A stretch of 11,186 nt of DNA, taken from NCBI GenBank assembly GCA_945957335.1, contig CAMFLJ010000100.1:1-11186 (forward strand). Reading direction: 5' to 3'. This DNA is from an uncultured Actinomycetes bacterium. GTDB taxonomy: Bacteria > Actinomycetota > Acidimicrobiia > Acidimicrobiales > Acidimicrobilacustridaceae. Below are positions 6,021 through 11,186 of the stretch, in pieces; positions within the stretch are counted from its first letter, which is position 1, and every line of letters begins with the position of its first letter. The position numbers and the translations under genes were made by a program. Below the pieces are notes generated by a model. The model did not search any database and had not been told where the DNA came from. It was given only the letters and a program-made list of their open reading frames with translations.

Positions 6021-6095
6021 TCGCCTTGTCACCTCTTCGTGAGGGGGAGTGGGAGGGGCGTGGGGTGCTCCGCCGGGTGGCGGGTGCACGAGAAC

Positions 6096-6101
6096 ACTCT
6101 A
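6096..6101 (-). promoter_or_regulatory. candidate -10 (TAGAGT) for the ferredoxin gene
   Basis: Read on the minus strand, 6101 to 6096 gives TAGAGT, which has T, A, A? no fourth match beyond the key T, A and final T positions. It lies about 75 bases before the ferredoxin start, leaving a leader of roughly 70 bases. The sequence upstream (TGTTTA, 6122 to 6117) is only a weak -35 with a 15-base spacer, so this is tentative. Confidence 0.3.
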
Positions 6102-6175
6102 GTGCCGGCCCCCGGATAAACACGGGACACCCTGGGGAAAATCCAGGAGGCTCCGGGTGCCCGAGGTGGGCGAGG

Positions 6176-6185
6176 GGAAGCTTCC
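6176..6185. repeat. 10-bp palindrome GGAAGCTTCC in the ferredoxin-arc intergenic region
   Basis: This is a perfect palindrome at 6176-6185, with the CGA before it (6171-6173) and TCG after it (6186-6188) able to extend pairing past two unpaired G. It may be a protein-binding site serving either divergent gene. Chance palindromes of this length are not rare, so confidence in function is low. Confidence 0.35.
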
Positions 6186-6250
6186 TCGGCCAGCCGGGCA
6201 CGGCGCAAGTTCCGAAGGTCCTGTTACGTCTCGTGGAACACGTGTGACGG

Positions 6251-6262
6251 CTCGTCGACGAG
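6251..6262. repeat. 12-bp palindrome CTCGTCGACGAG just upstream of the arc promoter
   Basis: This is a perfect 12-base palindrome. It ends 23 bases before the GGTAGGGT element of arc, placing it next to or over the expected -35 position. That is a usual place for an activator or repressor site. No -35 consensus is visible there, which would fit a promoter that depends on an activator, but this is inference. Confidence 0.4.
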
Positions 6263-6285
6263 GCACCGGAACGCGCGAGAGGGGC

Positions 6286-6293
6286 GGTAGGGT
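6286..6293 (+). promoter_or_regulatory. GGTAGGGT, candidate -10 of arc
   Basis: The octamer contains TAGGGT (6288-6293), matching the key T, A and last T of a -10 element, and ends 9 bases before the GTG at 6303. This predicts a leaderless or nearly leaderless arc mRNA. It shares GGTAGNNT with the sites before dop and prcB and within dop. Confidence 0.55.
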
Positions 6294-6302
6294 CGCCGAC
6301 AG

Positions 6303-8090
6303 GTGAACGAGGAGGTGGGTGCCGTCAACGCACACGACGACGAAGCCAACCAGAGCGGTCCGCCGCCGGAGGTCGACGACCTCTACGAGCAGGTCCGCCT
6401 CCTGGAGGAGGAGGTCGCCTCGCTGCGGCGCCGGCTGCAGGACGCCCCCAAGCGCGTCCGCACCCTCGAGGAGCGGCTGCTCGAGACCAAGGGCCAGCTC
6501 TCCCAGGCGGTCAGCCAGAACGAGAAGCTCACCTACACCCTGCGCGAGGCGCGCGAGCACATCGCCGCGCTGCGCGAGGAGGTCGAGAAGCTCACCCAGC
6601 CGCCGGCCGCCTACGGCACGTTCCTGGGCGCCAACGACGACGGCACCGTCGACGTGTTCTCCGGCGGTCGCAAGATGCGCGTGTCGCTGCACCCCGAGAT
6701 CGACGGCAAGGAGCTCGACCGCGGCGCCGAGGTGGTGCTCAACGAGTCGCTGAACGTCGTGCTCGCCCGGGCCCACGAGCGCACCGGCGAGATCGTCACC
6801 TTCAAGGAGCTCCTCGAGGACGGCCACCGGGCGATGATCGTCGGGCGGGCCGACGAGGAGCAGGTCGTCGAGCTGAGCGAGGGCCTCATCGGCGTGAAGC
6901 TCCGCGCCGGCGACTCCGTGCTGCTCGACCCGCGTGCCGCCCTCCTGCTCGAGAAGCTGCCCCGGCCCGAGGTCGAGGAGCTCGTGCTCGAGGAGGTGCC
7001 CGACGTGTCCTACGAGGACGTCGGCGGCCTCGACACGCAGATCGACGCCATCATGGACGCCGTCGAGCTGCCGTTCCTCCACCAGGACCTCTTCCGCGAG
7101 CACAAGCTCCCGGCGCCCAAGGGCATCCTGCTCTACGGCCCTCCCGGCTGCGGCAAGACCCTCATCGCCAAGGCGGTCGCCAACTCGCTGGCCAAGAAGG
7201 TCGCCGAGGTCTCCGGCGACGTGAAGGGCCGCAGCTACTTCCTGAACATCAAGGGCCCCGAGCTGCTCAACAAGTACGTGGGCGAGACCGAGCGCCAGAT
7301 CCGCCTGGTGTTCGAGCGGGCCCGCGAGAAGAGCGAGGAGGGCTGGCCGGTCATCGTCTTCTTCGACGAGATGGAGTCGCTGTTCCGCACCCGCGGCACC
7401 GGCATCAGCTCCGACATGGAGTCCACGATCGTGCCCCAGCTGCTCGCCGAGATCGACGGCGTCGAGACGCTGCGCAACGTCATCGTGATCGGGGCCTCCA
7501 ACCGCGAGGACCTCATCGACCCGGCCATCCTGCGCCCGGGCCGCCTCGACGTGAAGATCAAGATCGAGCGCCCCGACGAGACCGCGGCGGCCGCCATCTT
7601 CGCCCGCTACCTCACCTCCGACCTCCCGCTCGACGCGGGTGAGGTCGAGGGCCTCGGCGGGGGCGACCCCGAGAAGGCCGTGCGCTCGATGATCGAGGCC
7701 ACCGTGGCCGAGATGTACCGCGACGACGAGGCCAACCAGTTCCTGGAGGTGACCTACCAGAACGGCGACAAGGAGGTCATGTACTTCAAGGACTTCTCGT
7801 CGGGCGCCATGATCGAGAACATCGTGCGCCGGGCCAAGAAGCTGGCCATCAAGCGCCTCCTCGCCACCGGTGTCCGCGGCATCCGGGTCGACGACCTCAT
7901 CGAGTCGATCCACCAGGAGTACAAGGAGACCGAGGACCTCCCGAACACGACCAACCCGGACGACTGGGCGAAGATCTCGGGCAAGAAGGGCGAGCGCATC
8001 GTCTACGTGCGCACGCTCGTCAAGAAGCCCGACACCGACCCCGAGGGCGGTCGGGCCATCGAGCGGGTGGCCACCGGCCAGTACCTCTGA
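6303..8090 (+). CDS. arc: proteasome-associated AAA+ ATPase ARC (Mpa)
   Basis: This encodes 595 residues, similar to M. tuberculosis Mpa (609). The ATPase forms a hexameric ring that captures pupylated proteins, unfolds them and feeds the 20S core. Domains in order: an N-terminal tail; a long coiled coil about residues 22-98 (heptads of Leu/Val with Glu/Arg), which is where Pup docks; tandem OB folds about 99-240; and an AAA+ module with Walker A GPPGCGKT (279-286), Walker B VIVFFDE ending in Asp355-Glu356, and sensor Asn400 followed by ILRPGRLD. The C-terminus GQYL keeps the penultimate tyrosine needed for docking on the alpha ring. The GTG at 6303 is preferred because it fits the leaderless promoter; GTG 6315 is a possible alternative. 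It is followed by a hairpin and then dop. Confidence 0.97.
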   Translation: MNEEVGAVNAHDDEANQSGPPPEVDDLYEQVRLLEEEVASLRRRLQDAPKRVRTLEERLLETKGQLSQAVSQNEKLTYTLREAREHIAALREEVEKLTQPPAAYGTFLGANDDGTVDVFSGGRKMRVSLHPEIDGKELDRGAEVVLNESLNVVLARAHERTGEIVTFKELLEDGHRAMIVGRADEEQVVELSEGLIGVKLRAGDSVLLDPRAALLLEKLPRPEVEELVLEEVPDVSYEDVGGLDTQIDAIMDAVELPFLHQDLFREHKLPAPKGILLYGPPGCGKTLIAKAVANSLAKKVAEVSGDVKGRSYFLNIKGPELLNKYVGETERQIRLVFERAREKSEEGWPVIVFFDEMESLFRTRGTGISSDMESTIVPQLLAEIDGVETLRNVIVIGASNREDLIDPAILRPGRLDVKIKIERPDETAAAAIFARYLTSDLPLDAGEVEGLGGGDPEKAVRSMIEATVAEMYRDDEANQFLEVTYQNGDKEVMYFKDFSSGAMIENIVRRAKKLAIKRLLATGVRGIRVDDLIESIHQEYKETEDLPNTTNPDDWAKISGKKGERIVYVRTLVKKPDTDPEGGRAIERVATGQYL

Positions 8091-8104
8091 CCCCACGCCC
8101 ACGA

Positions 8105-8128
8105 TGGCGCTCCGGCCCCGGGGCGCCA
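8105..8128 (+). terminator. hairpin between arc and dop, possible terminator or attenuator
   Basis: TGGCGCTCC (8105-8113) pairs with GGGGCGCCA (8120-8128), nine pairs with one G-T wobble, around the loop GGCCCC. It starts 15 bases after the arc stop and ends 10 bases before the candidate dop promoter. There is no U-tract. The placement suggests that arc transcription is at least partly ended here and dop is read from its own promoter. Confidence 0.5.
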
Positions 8129-8138
8129 CCAGGGCATC

Positions 8139-8146
8139 GGTAGGCT
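8139..8146 (+). promoter_or_regulatory. GGTAGGCT, candidate -10 of dop
   Basis: TAGGCT (8141-8146) ends 7 bases before the GTG at 8154, the right distance for a transcript starting on the start codon. No Shine-Dalgarno precedes dop, which agrees with leaderless translation. No -35 consensus is apparent. Confidence 0.55.
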
Positions 8147-8153
8147 GACCGAC

Positions 8154-9665
8154 GTGGCCATCCACAAGATCTGCGGGATCGAGACCGAGTACGGCATCGT
8201 GCTCCGCGGCACCGAGGACCCGAACCCGATCGCGGCCTCGTCGGTGCTGATCAACGCCTACCTGCACGAGCTCGACCGCGAGAACGACCGCGCCGGGGCG
8301 GCCCCGAAGGTCGACTGGGACTTCGAGGACGAGCAGCCCGGCACCGACGCCCGCGGCTTCTCGCCCCTCGGCACGATGGCCCCCGAGGTCGAGACCCACC
8401 TCGTCAACGCGGTGCTCACGAACGGGGCCCGCTACTACGTCGACCACGCCCACCCCGAGTGCTCCACGCCGGAGTGCGCCGACGCCCGCTCGGTCGTGGT
8501 GTTCGACCGGGCCGCCGAGCGCATCCTCCAGGTGTCGATGGACGCCGCCCGCCGCCTCCTGCCCGCCGGGCAGGAGATCGTGATCTACAAGAACAACTCC
8601 GACGGCAAGGGCAACTCCTACGGCTGCCACGAGAACTACCTCATGGACCGTGCCGTGCCGTTCGGGCGCATCGTGCACCACGTCACCCCGCACTTCGTCA
8701 CCCGCCAGATCTTCTGCGGCGCCGGCAAGGTGGGCTGCGAGGCCGGGCTGGGGCCCGACGAGGTGCCGTTCCAGATCAGCCAGCGCGCCGACTTCTTCGA
8801 GGAGGAGGTCGGGCTCGAGACCACCCTCAAGCGCCCGATCGTCAACACCCGCGACGAGCCCCACGCCGACGCCCAGAAGTACCGGCGCCTCCACGTCATC
8901 ATCGGCGACGCCAACCTGTCCGAGGTCGCCACCTTCCTGAAGGTCGGCACCACGTCGCTGGTGCTGGCCATGATCGAGGACGAGTTCCTGCCCCGCGAGT
9001 TCGCCTTCGCCTCACCGGTGGGCGCCCTGCGCCGGGTCAGCTACGACCTCACCCTGCAGCGGCCGCTCGCGCTGGCCGACGGCACCAGCGTCACCGCCCT
9101 CGAGGTGCAGTGGGAGCTCTTCACCCGGGCCCGCAAGTACGCCGACGAGGTCGGCCTCGAGTGCGTGGGCGACGAGGTCGGTGCCGAGGTTCTGCGCCGC
9201 TGGGAGGCCGTGCTCACCGGGCTCGAGTCCGACCCCATGTCGCTCGCCGACCAGCTCGACTGGGTCGCCAAGCACCGACTCATCGACGGCTACCGCGAGC
9301 GCCACGGCCTGGCCTGGGACGACGCCCGGCTCTTCGCCCTCGACCTGCAGTACCACGACCTGCGCCCCGAGAAGTCCCTCGCCGCGCGCGTGGGGCTCGA
9401 GCGCATCACCACCGACGCCGAGGCCGAGCTCGCCATGACCGAGCCGCCCCTCGACACCCGCGCGTACTTCCGGGGCAAGTGCCTGCAGAAGTACGCCGAC
9501 GACGTGGTCGCCGCCAACTGGGACTCGCTGGTGTTCGACATCGGCGACGAGCCCCTCCGGCGGGTCCCGATGATGGAACCCTCGCGCGGAACGGCGGCCC
9601 ATGTGGGTAGCTTGATCGCCGCGAGCGACACCTCCGCCGAGCTGCTCGAACGGCTCGGGTCGTGA
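8154..9665 (+). CDS. dop: Dop, deamidase/depupylase of Pup
   Basis: This encodes 503 residues, matching the usual length of Dop (about 500). Dop removes Pup from substrates and, where Pup ends in Gln, deamidates it to Glu. It belongs with PafA to the glutamine-synthetase-like carboxylate-amine ligase fold. Visible signatures are the N-terminal nucleotide-site strand CGIETEYG (Glu10, Glu12), the Dop-specific loop region about residues 40-75 (HELDRENDRAGAAPKVDWDF), the active-site Asp97 in YVDHAHPE, KNNSDGKGNSYG and the HENYLM segment, TRDEPHADAQKYRRLHVIIGD, and TRAYFRGKCLQKY near the C-terminus. The Dop loop and the overall match to M. tuberculosis Dop distinguish it from PafA. Because the Pup encoded next already ends in Glu, depupylation is probably its main job here. 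The 3' end (about 9573-9616) has unusual codons that may hide a promoter. Confidence 0.96.
   Translation: MAIHKICGIETEYGIVLRGTEDPNPIAASSVLINAYLHELDRENDRAGAAPKVDWDFEDEQPGTDARGFSPLGTMAPEVETHLVNAVLTNGARYYVDHAHPECSTPECADARSVVVFDRAAERILQVSMDAARRLLPAGQEIVIYKNNSDGKGNSYGCHENYLMDRAVPFGRIVHHVTPHFVTRQIFCGAGKVGCEAGLGPDEVPFQISQRADFFEEEVGLETTLKRPIVNTRDEPHADAQKYRRLHVIIGDANLSEVATFLKVGTTSLVLAMIEDEFLPREFAFASPVGALRRVSYDLTLQRPLALADGTSVTALEVQWELFTRARKYADEVGLECVGDEVGAEVLRRWEAVLTGLESDPMSLADQLDWVAKHRLIDGYRERHGLAWDDARLFALDLQYHDLRPEKSLAARVGLERITTDAEAELAMTEPPLDTRAYFRGKCLQKYADDVVAANWDSLVFDIGDEPLRRVPMMEPSRGTAAHVGSLIAASDTSAELLERLGS
9606..9613 (+). promoter_or_regulatory. GGTAGCTT inside dop, candidate promoter of pup
   Basis: TAGCTT (9608-9613) fits the -10 pattern and shares GGTAG with the arc, dop and prcB sites. 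It lies in the 3' end of dop where several codons are unlike the rest of the gene: GAA, GGA, CAT, GGT and TTG, although GAG, GGC, CAC and CTG/CTC dominate elsewhere. Transcription from about 9620 would give pup a leader of about 80 bases containing its Shine-Dalgarno. GGAAC occurs at 9575-9579 and 9588-9592, but no TTGACA-like -35 is seen. Confidence 0.45.
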
Positions 9666-9698
9666 GGTCCCCCCGCCACCCGAACGAAGCGAGGTCCG

Positions 9699-9893
9699 AT
9701 GGCCGAACGTGAGCAGATCCGCAAGAGCCCGAGCGAGAAGCCCGAGGTCGAGGTCGAGGAGGCCCCGGCCACGTCGGAGAAGGGCGAGAAGCTGAAGGCC
9801 GAGCTCGACGACCTGCTCGACGAGATCGACGAGGTCCTCGAGACCAACGCCGAGGACTTCGTGCGCAGCTTCGTGCAGAAGGGCGGCGAGTAG
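9699..9893 (+). CDS. pup: Pup, prokaryotic ubiquitin-like protein ending in Gly-Gly-Glu
   Basis: This encodes 64 residues, the standard size. ATG at 9699 has GAGG (9691-9694) 4 bases upstream. Pup is covalently attached through its C-terminal Glu side chain to lysines of target proteins by PafA, and its disordered N-terminus is then threaded by ARC. The N-terminal third is charged and disordered (MAEREQIRKSPSEKPE). The central EKLKAELDDLLDEIDEVLET is the helix that binds the ARC coiled coil, and the tail is DFVRSFVQKGGE. Many actinobacterial Pups end in Gln and need Dop deamidation; this one is encoded with Glu (GAG at 9888-9890, TAG stop), so it is ligation-ready. It lies 33 bases after dop and 49 before prcB. 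Confidence 0.97.
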   Translation: MAEREQIRKSPSEKPEVEVEEAPATSEKGEKLKAELDDLLDEIDEVLETNAEDFVRSFVQKGGE

Positions 9894-9926
9894 GCCCCGG
9901 GCCCGCGTCCGCGTCGCCGTCGAGCC

Positions 9927-9934
9927 GGTAGCCT
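9927..9934 (+). promoter_or_regulatory. GGTAGCCT, candidate -10 of prcB
   Basis: TAGCCT (9929-9934) ends 8 bases before the GTG at 9943. There is no Shine-Dalgarno before that GTG, so translation is probably leaderless from this promoter. It would allow the core particle genes to be expressed independently of pup. No -35 consensus is apparent. Confidence 0.55.
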
Positions 9935-9942
9935 CCACGCCC

Positions 9943-10788
9943 GTGACCATGCCCTTCTTCACCCCGGGCGACGACCCGGGGCCGGACTTCGCAGCGCTCG
10001 TGCGCCGCCTGGGCCTCGCCCCCGAGGCACCCACCGCCGACGTCGGCGACCGGCTGGCGATCACCCACGGCACCACCGTCGTCGCCATCCGCTACGCCGA
10101 CGGCGTCGTCATGGCCGGCGACCGCCGGGCCACCGCCGGCAACCTCATCGCCCACCGGGCCATCGAGAAGGTCTTCCCGGCCGACCGCCACAGCGGTGTG
10201 GCCATCGCCGGTGCCGCCGGGCCCGCCATGGAGATGGTCAAGCTCTTCCAGCTCCAGCTCGAGCACTACGAGAAGGTGGAGGGCAGCGCCCTCTCCCTCG
10301 AGGGCAAGGCCAACCAGCTCGGCCAGATGGTGCGCTCCAACCTGCCGGCCGCCATGCAGGGCATGGCCGTCGTGCCGCTCTTCGCCGGCTACGACCTGCG
10401 CCGCGGCGCCGGGCGCCTGTTCCAGTACGACGTCACCGGCGGCCGCTACGAGGAGTCCAACTTCGCCGCCAGCGGCTCGGGCAGCCTGCACGCCGGCACC
10501 GTCGTGAAGCTCGGCTTCCGCGAGGGCATCGGCCGCGACGACACCGTCGACCTCGCCATCACCGCCCTGTTCCAGGCCGCCGACGAGGACTCCGCCACGG
10601 GTGGGCCCGACATGGTCCGCGGCATCTACCCGGTGATCGCCACCATCACCGCCGATGGCTTCCAGCGCATCGCCGACGACGAGATCGCCGCCCGCTTCGT
10701 CGCCCTGCTCGACGTCATGGCCGGGCGTGAGGCCGGGTCGTCGCGGCTGCCCGAGACCAGCACCGACACGGGGGCCGTCGAGTCATGA
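9943..10788 (+). CDS. prcB: 20S proteasome beta subunit PrcB
   Basis: This encodes 281 residues. The catalytic N-terminal threonine is Thr44 in THG|TTVVAIRY, so a propeptide of 43 residues would be removed autocatalytically during assembly (57 in M. tuberculosis PrcB, as I recall). The mature part has the family's GVVMAGDRRAT segment, whose Asp is part of the active-site network, and the Lys of AIEKVFPAD at the place of the catalytic Lys33. Beta subunits form the two inner rings of the alpha7-beta7-beta7-alpha7 cylinder and do the peptide cutting. The C-terminal extension after residue 260 is Ser/Thr/Glu-rich and looks disordered. The GTG at 9943 is taken as start because of its leaderless promoter; ATG 9949 is possible and would change only two residues. 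It overlaps prcA by 4 bases (ATGA). Confidence 0.97.
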   Translation: MTMPFFTPGDDPGPDFAALVRRLGLAPEAPTADVGDRLAITHGTTVVAIRYADGVVMAGDRRATAGNLIAHRAIEKVFPADRHSGVAIAGAAGPAMEMVKLFQLQLEHYEKVEGSALSLEGKANQLGQMVRSNLPAAMQGMAVVPLFAGYDLRRGAGRLFQYDVTGGRYEESNFAASGSGSLHAGTVVKLGFREGIGRDDTVDLAITALFQAADEDSATGGPDMVRGIYPVIATITADGFQRIADDEIAARFVALLDVMAGREAGSSRLPETSTDTGAVES

Positions 10789-11186
10789 GCATGCCGTTCT
10801 ACGTCGCTCCCGAGCAGGTGATGAAGGACCGGGCCGACTACGCCCGCAAGGGCATCGCCCGGGGCCGCTCGCTGGTGGCCACGCTCTACGAGGGCGGCAT
10901 CCTCATCGCCGCCGAGAACCCGTCGTCCACCCTGCGCAAGGTCAGCGAGATCTACGACCGCATCGCCTTCGCCGGGGTCGGCAAGTACAACGAGTTCGAC
11001 CAGCTGCGCATCGCCGGCGTCCGCGCCGCCGACCTCAAGGGCTACACCTACAGCCGCGAGGACGTCGACGCCCGCAGCCTGGCCAACAACTACGCCCAGA
11101 TCCTCGGCCAGGTCTTCACCCACGAGATGAAGCCGCTCGAGGTCGAGATCCTCGTGGCCGAGGTCGGCGCCACCACCGCCGACGAC
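10785..11186 (+). CDS. prcA: 20S proteasome alpha subunit PrcA, 5' part
   Basis: The frame is open from ATG 10785 to the right edge, giving the first 134 residues. The N-terminus MSMPFYVAPEQVMKDRADYA parallels the start of M. tuberculosis PrcA (MSFPYFISPEQAM), which supports this ATG over the one at 10791. KGIARGRSLVATLYEGGILI, ENPSSTLRKVSEIYDRIAFA and GKYNEFDQLRIAGVRAADLK are typical of alpha-type subunits, which form the outer gated rings that receive the ARC hexamer. As expected for an alpha subunit, there is no catalytic N-terminal threonine. The ATGA overlap with prcB means the two are translationally coupled, matching their need for equal amounts. The rest of the gene, about 90-110 codons by comparison with the family, lies beyond the window. 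Confidence 0.96.
   Translation, partial: MSMPFYVAPEQVMKDRADYARKGIARGRSLVATLYEGGILIAAENPSSTLRKVSEIYDRIAFAGVGKYNEFDQLRIAGVRAADLKGYTYSREDVDARSLANNYAQILGQVFTHEMKPLEVEILVAEVGATTADD

Larger units (their letters stand above)
6021..6302. other. divergent intergenic region between ferredoxin and arc genes
   Basis: This 282-base non-coding stretch holds the starts of two divergent transcription units. It includes a candidate ferredoxin promoter, several short inverted repeats (listed separately) and the arc promoter at its right end. Further small inverted repeats are CCTGG/CCAGG at 6131-6135 and 6143-6147, CGTG-GAA-CACG at 6232-6242 and ACACGTGT at 6238-6245. Base composition is locally less GC-rich (for example around 6115-6145), as expected of a regulatory region. 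No credible gene or tRNA is seen. Confidence 0.7.

Noticed and set aside
6021..6089. N-terminal extension of the ferredoxin to a start at 6089
   Set aside because: It adds a Pro/His-rich stretch unlike ferredoxins; the ATG at 6020 has its own Shine-Dalgarno and gives the normal N-terminus.
4593..6119. 508-codon + strand frame across marP, the terminator and the ferredoxin gene
   Set aside because: The translation is Arg/Ala/Gly-rich without motifs, it runs through a strong hairpin, and it overlaps two well-supported genes.
6099..8894. 931-codon open frame on the minus strand
   Set aside because: It is the antisense shadow of arc and dop. The strong third-position G/C bias removes stop codons from that frame, and the translation is low-complexity Val/Leu/Gly/His/Asp with no domain pattern.
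9664..9697. Direct repeat GAGGTCC at 9664-9670 and 9691-9697 before pup
   Set aside because: It is only seven bases; the second copy is explained by the pup Shine-Dalgarno and the first by the end of dop. It is probably chance.
1..11186. CRISPR array, tRNA/rRNA genes, insertion sequences or prophage
   Set aside because: No regularly spaced repeats, tRNA-like folds, transposase motifs or terminal repeats were seen. The holin-like protein has no other phage gene near it.

Overview
The window is a very GC-rich stretch (about 70% or more by eye) from an actinobacterium, and it contains most of a Pup-proteasome locus. Genes for the ATPase ARC/Mpa, Dop, Pup, PrcB and the start of PrcA lie in that order on the + strand. 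The many GTG starts, the third-position G/C bias, a TrmI gene near the ATPase (as in Mycobacterium tuberculosis) and a MarP-like protease all fit Actinobacteria. A deep branch such as Acidimicrobiia is possible, but that is inference only.

Layout. Positions 1-809 are the 3' part of a penicillin-binding protein 4 type D,D-carboxypeptidase. A stand-alone LON-domain protein (860-1534) follows, then three small membrane-associated or basic proteins of unknown role (1584-2451) in a tight run. Positions 2507-4460 hold a three-gene overlapping unit: a ubiquitin-like sulfur carrier resembling TtuB, a TtuA-type tRNA thiolase with all expected iron-sulfur and zinc ligands, and the tRNA m1A58 methyltransferase TrmI. 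In Thermus these proteins act together on the T-loop of tRNA. A CvpA/trypsin-fold membrane protease of MarP type (4504-5670) follows and ends at a strong hairpin shared with a convergent ferredoxin gene (5784-6020, minus). A 282-base divergent region with several inverted repeats separates the ferredoxin gene from arc.

Proteasome part. ARC (6303-8090) unfolds pupylated proteins and ends in the Tyr-Leu tail used to dock on the 20S core. Dop (8154-9665) is the depupylase/deamidase. Pup (9699-9893) ends in Gly-Gly-Glu, so it is ready for ligation without deamidation. PrcB (9943-10788) is the catalytic beta subunit and PrcA (10785 to the edge) the alpha subunit. The Pup ligase PafA is not in the window and may lie further on.

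Regulation visible in the sequence: arc, dop and prcB each start with GTG 7-9 bases after a GGTAGNNT octamer. This is the spacing expected for a -10 element giving leaderless mRNA. A fourth copy lies inside the 3' end of dop, where codon usage locally departs from the gene's norm. It would give pup, the only ATG/Shine-Dalgarno gene of the set apart from prcA, a leader of about 80 bases. The locus therefore looks like several transcription units rather than one operon.
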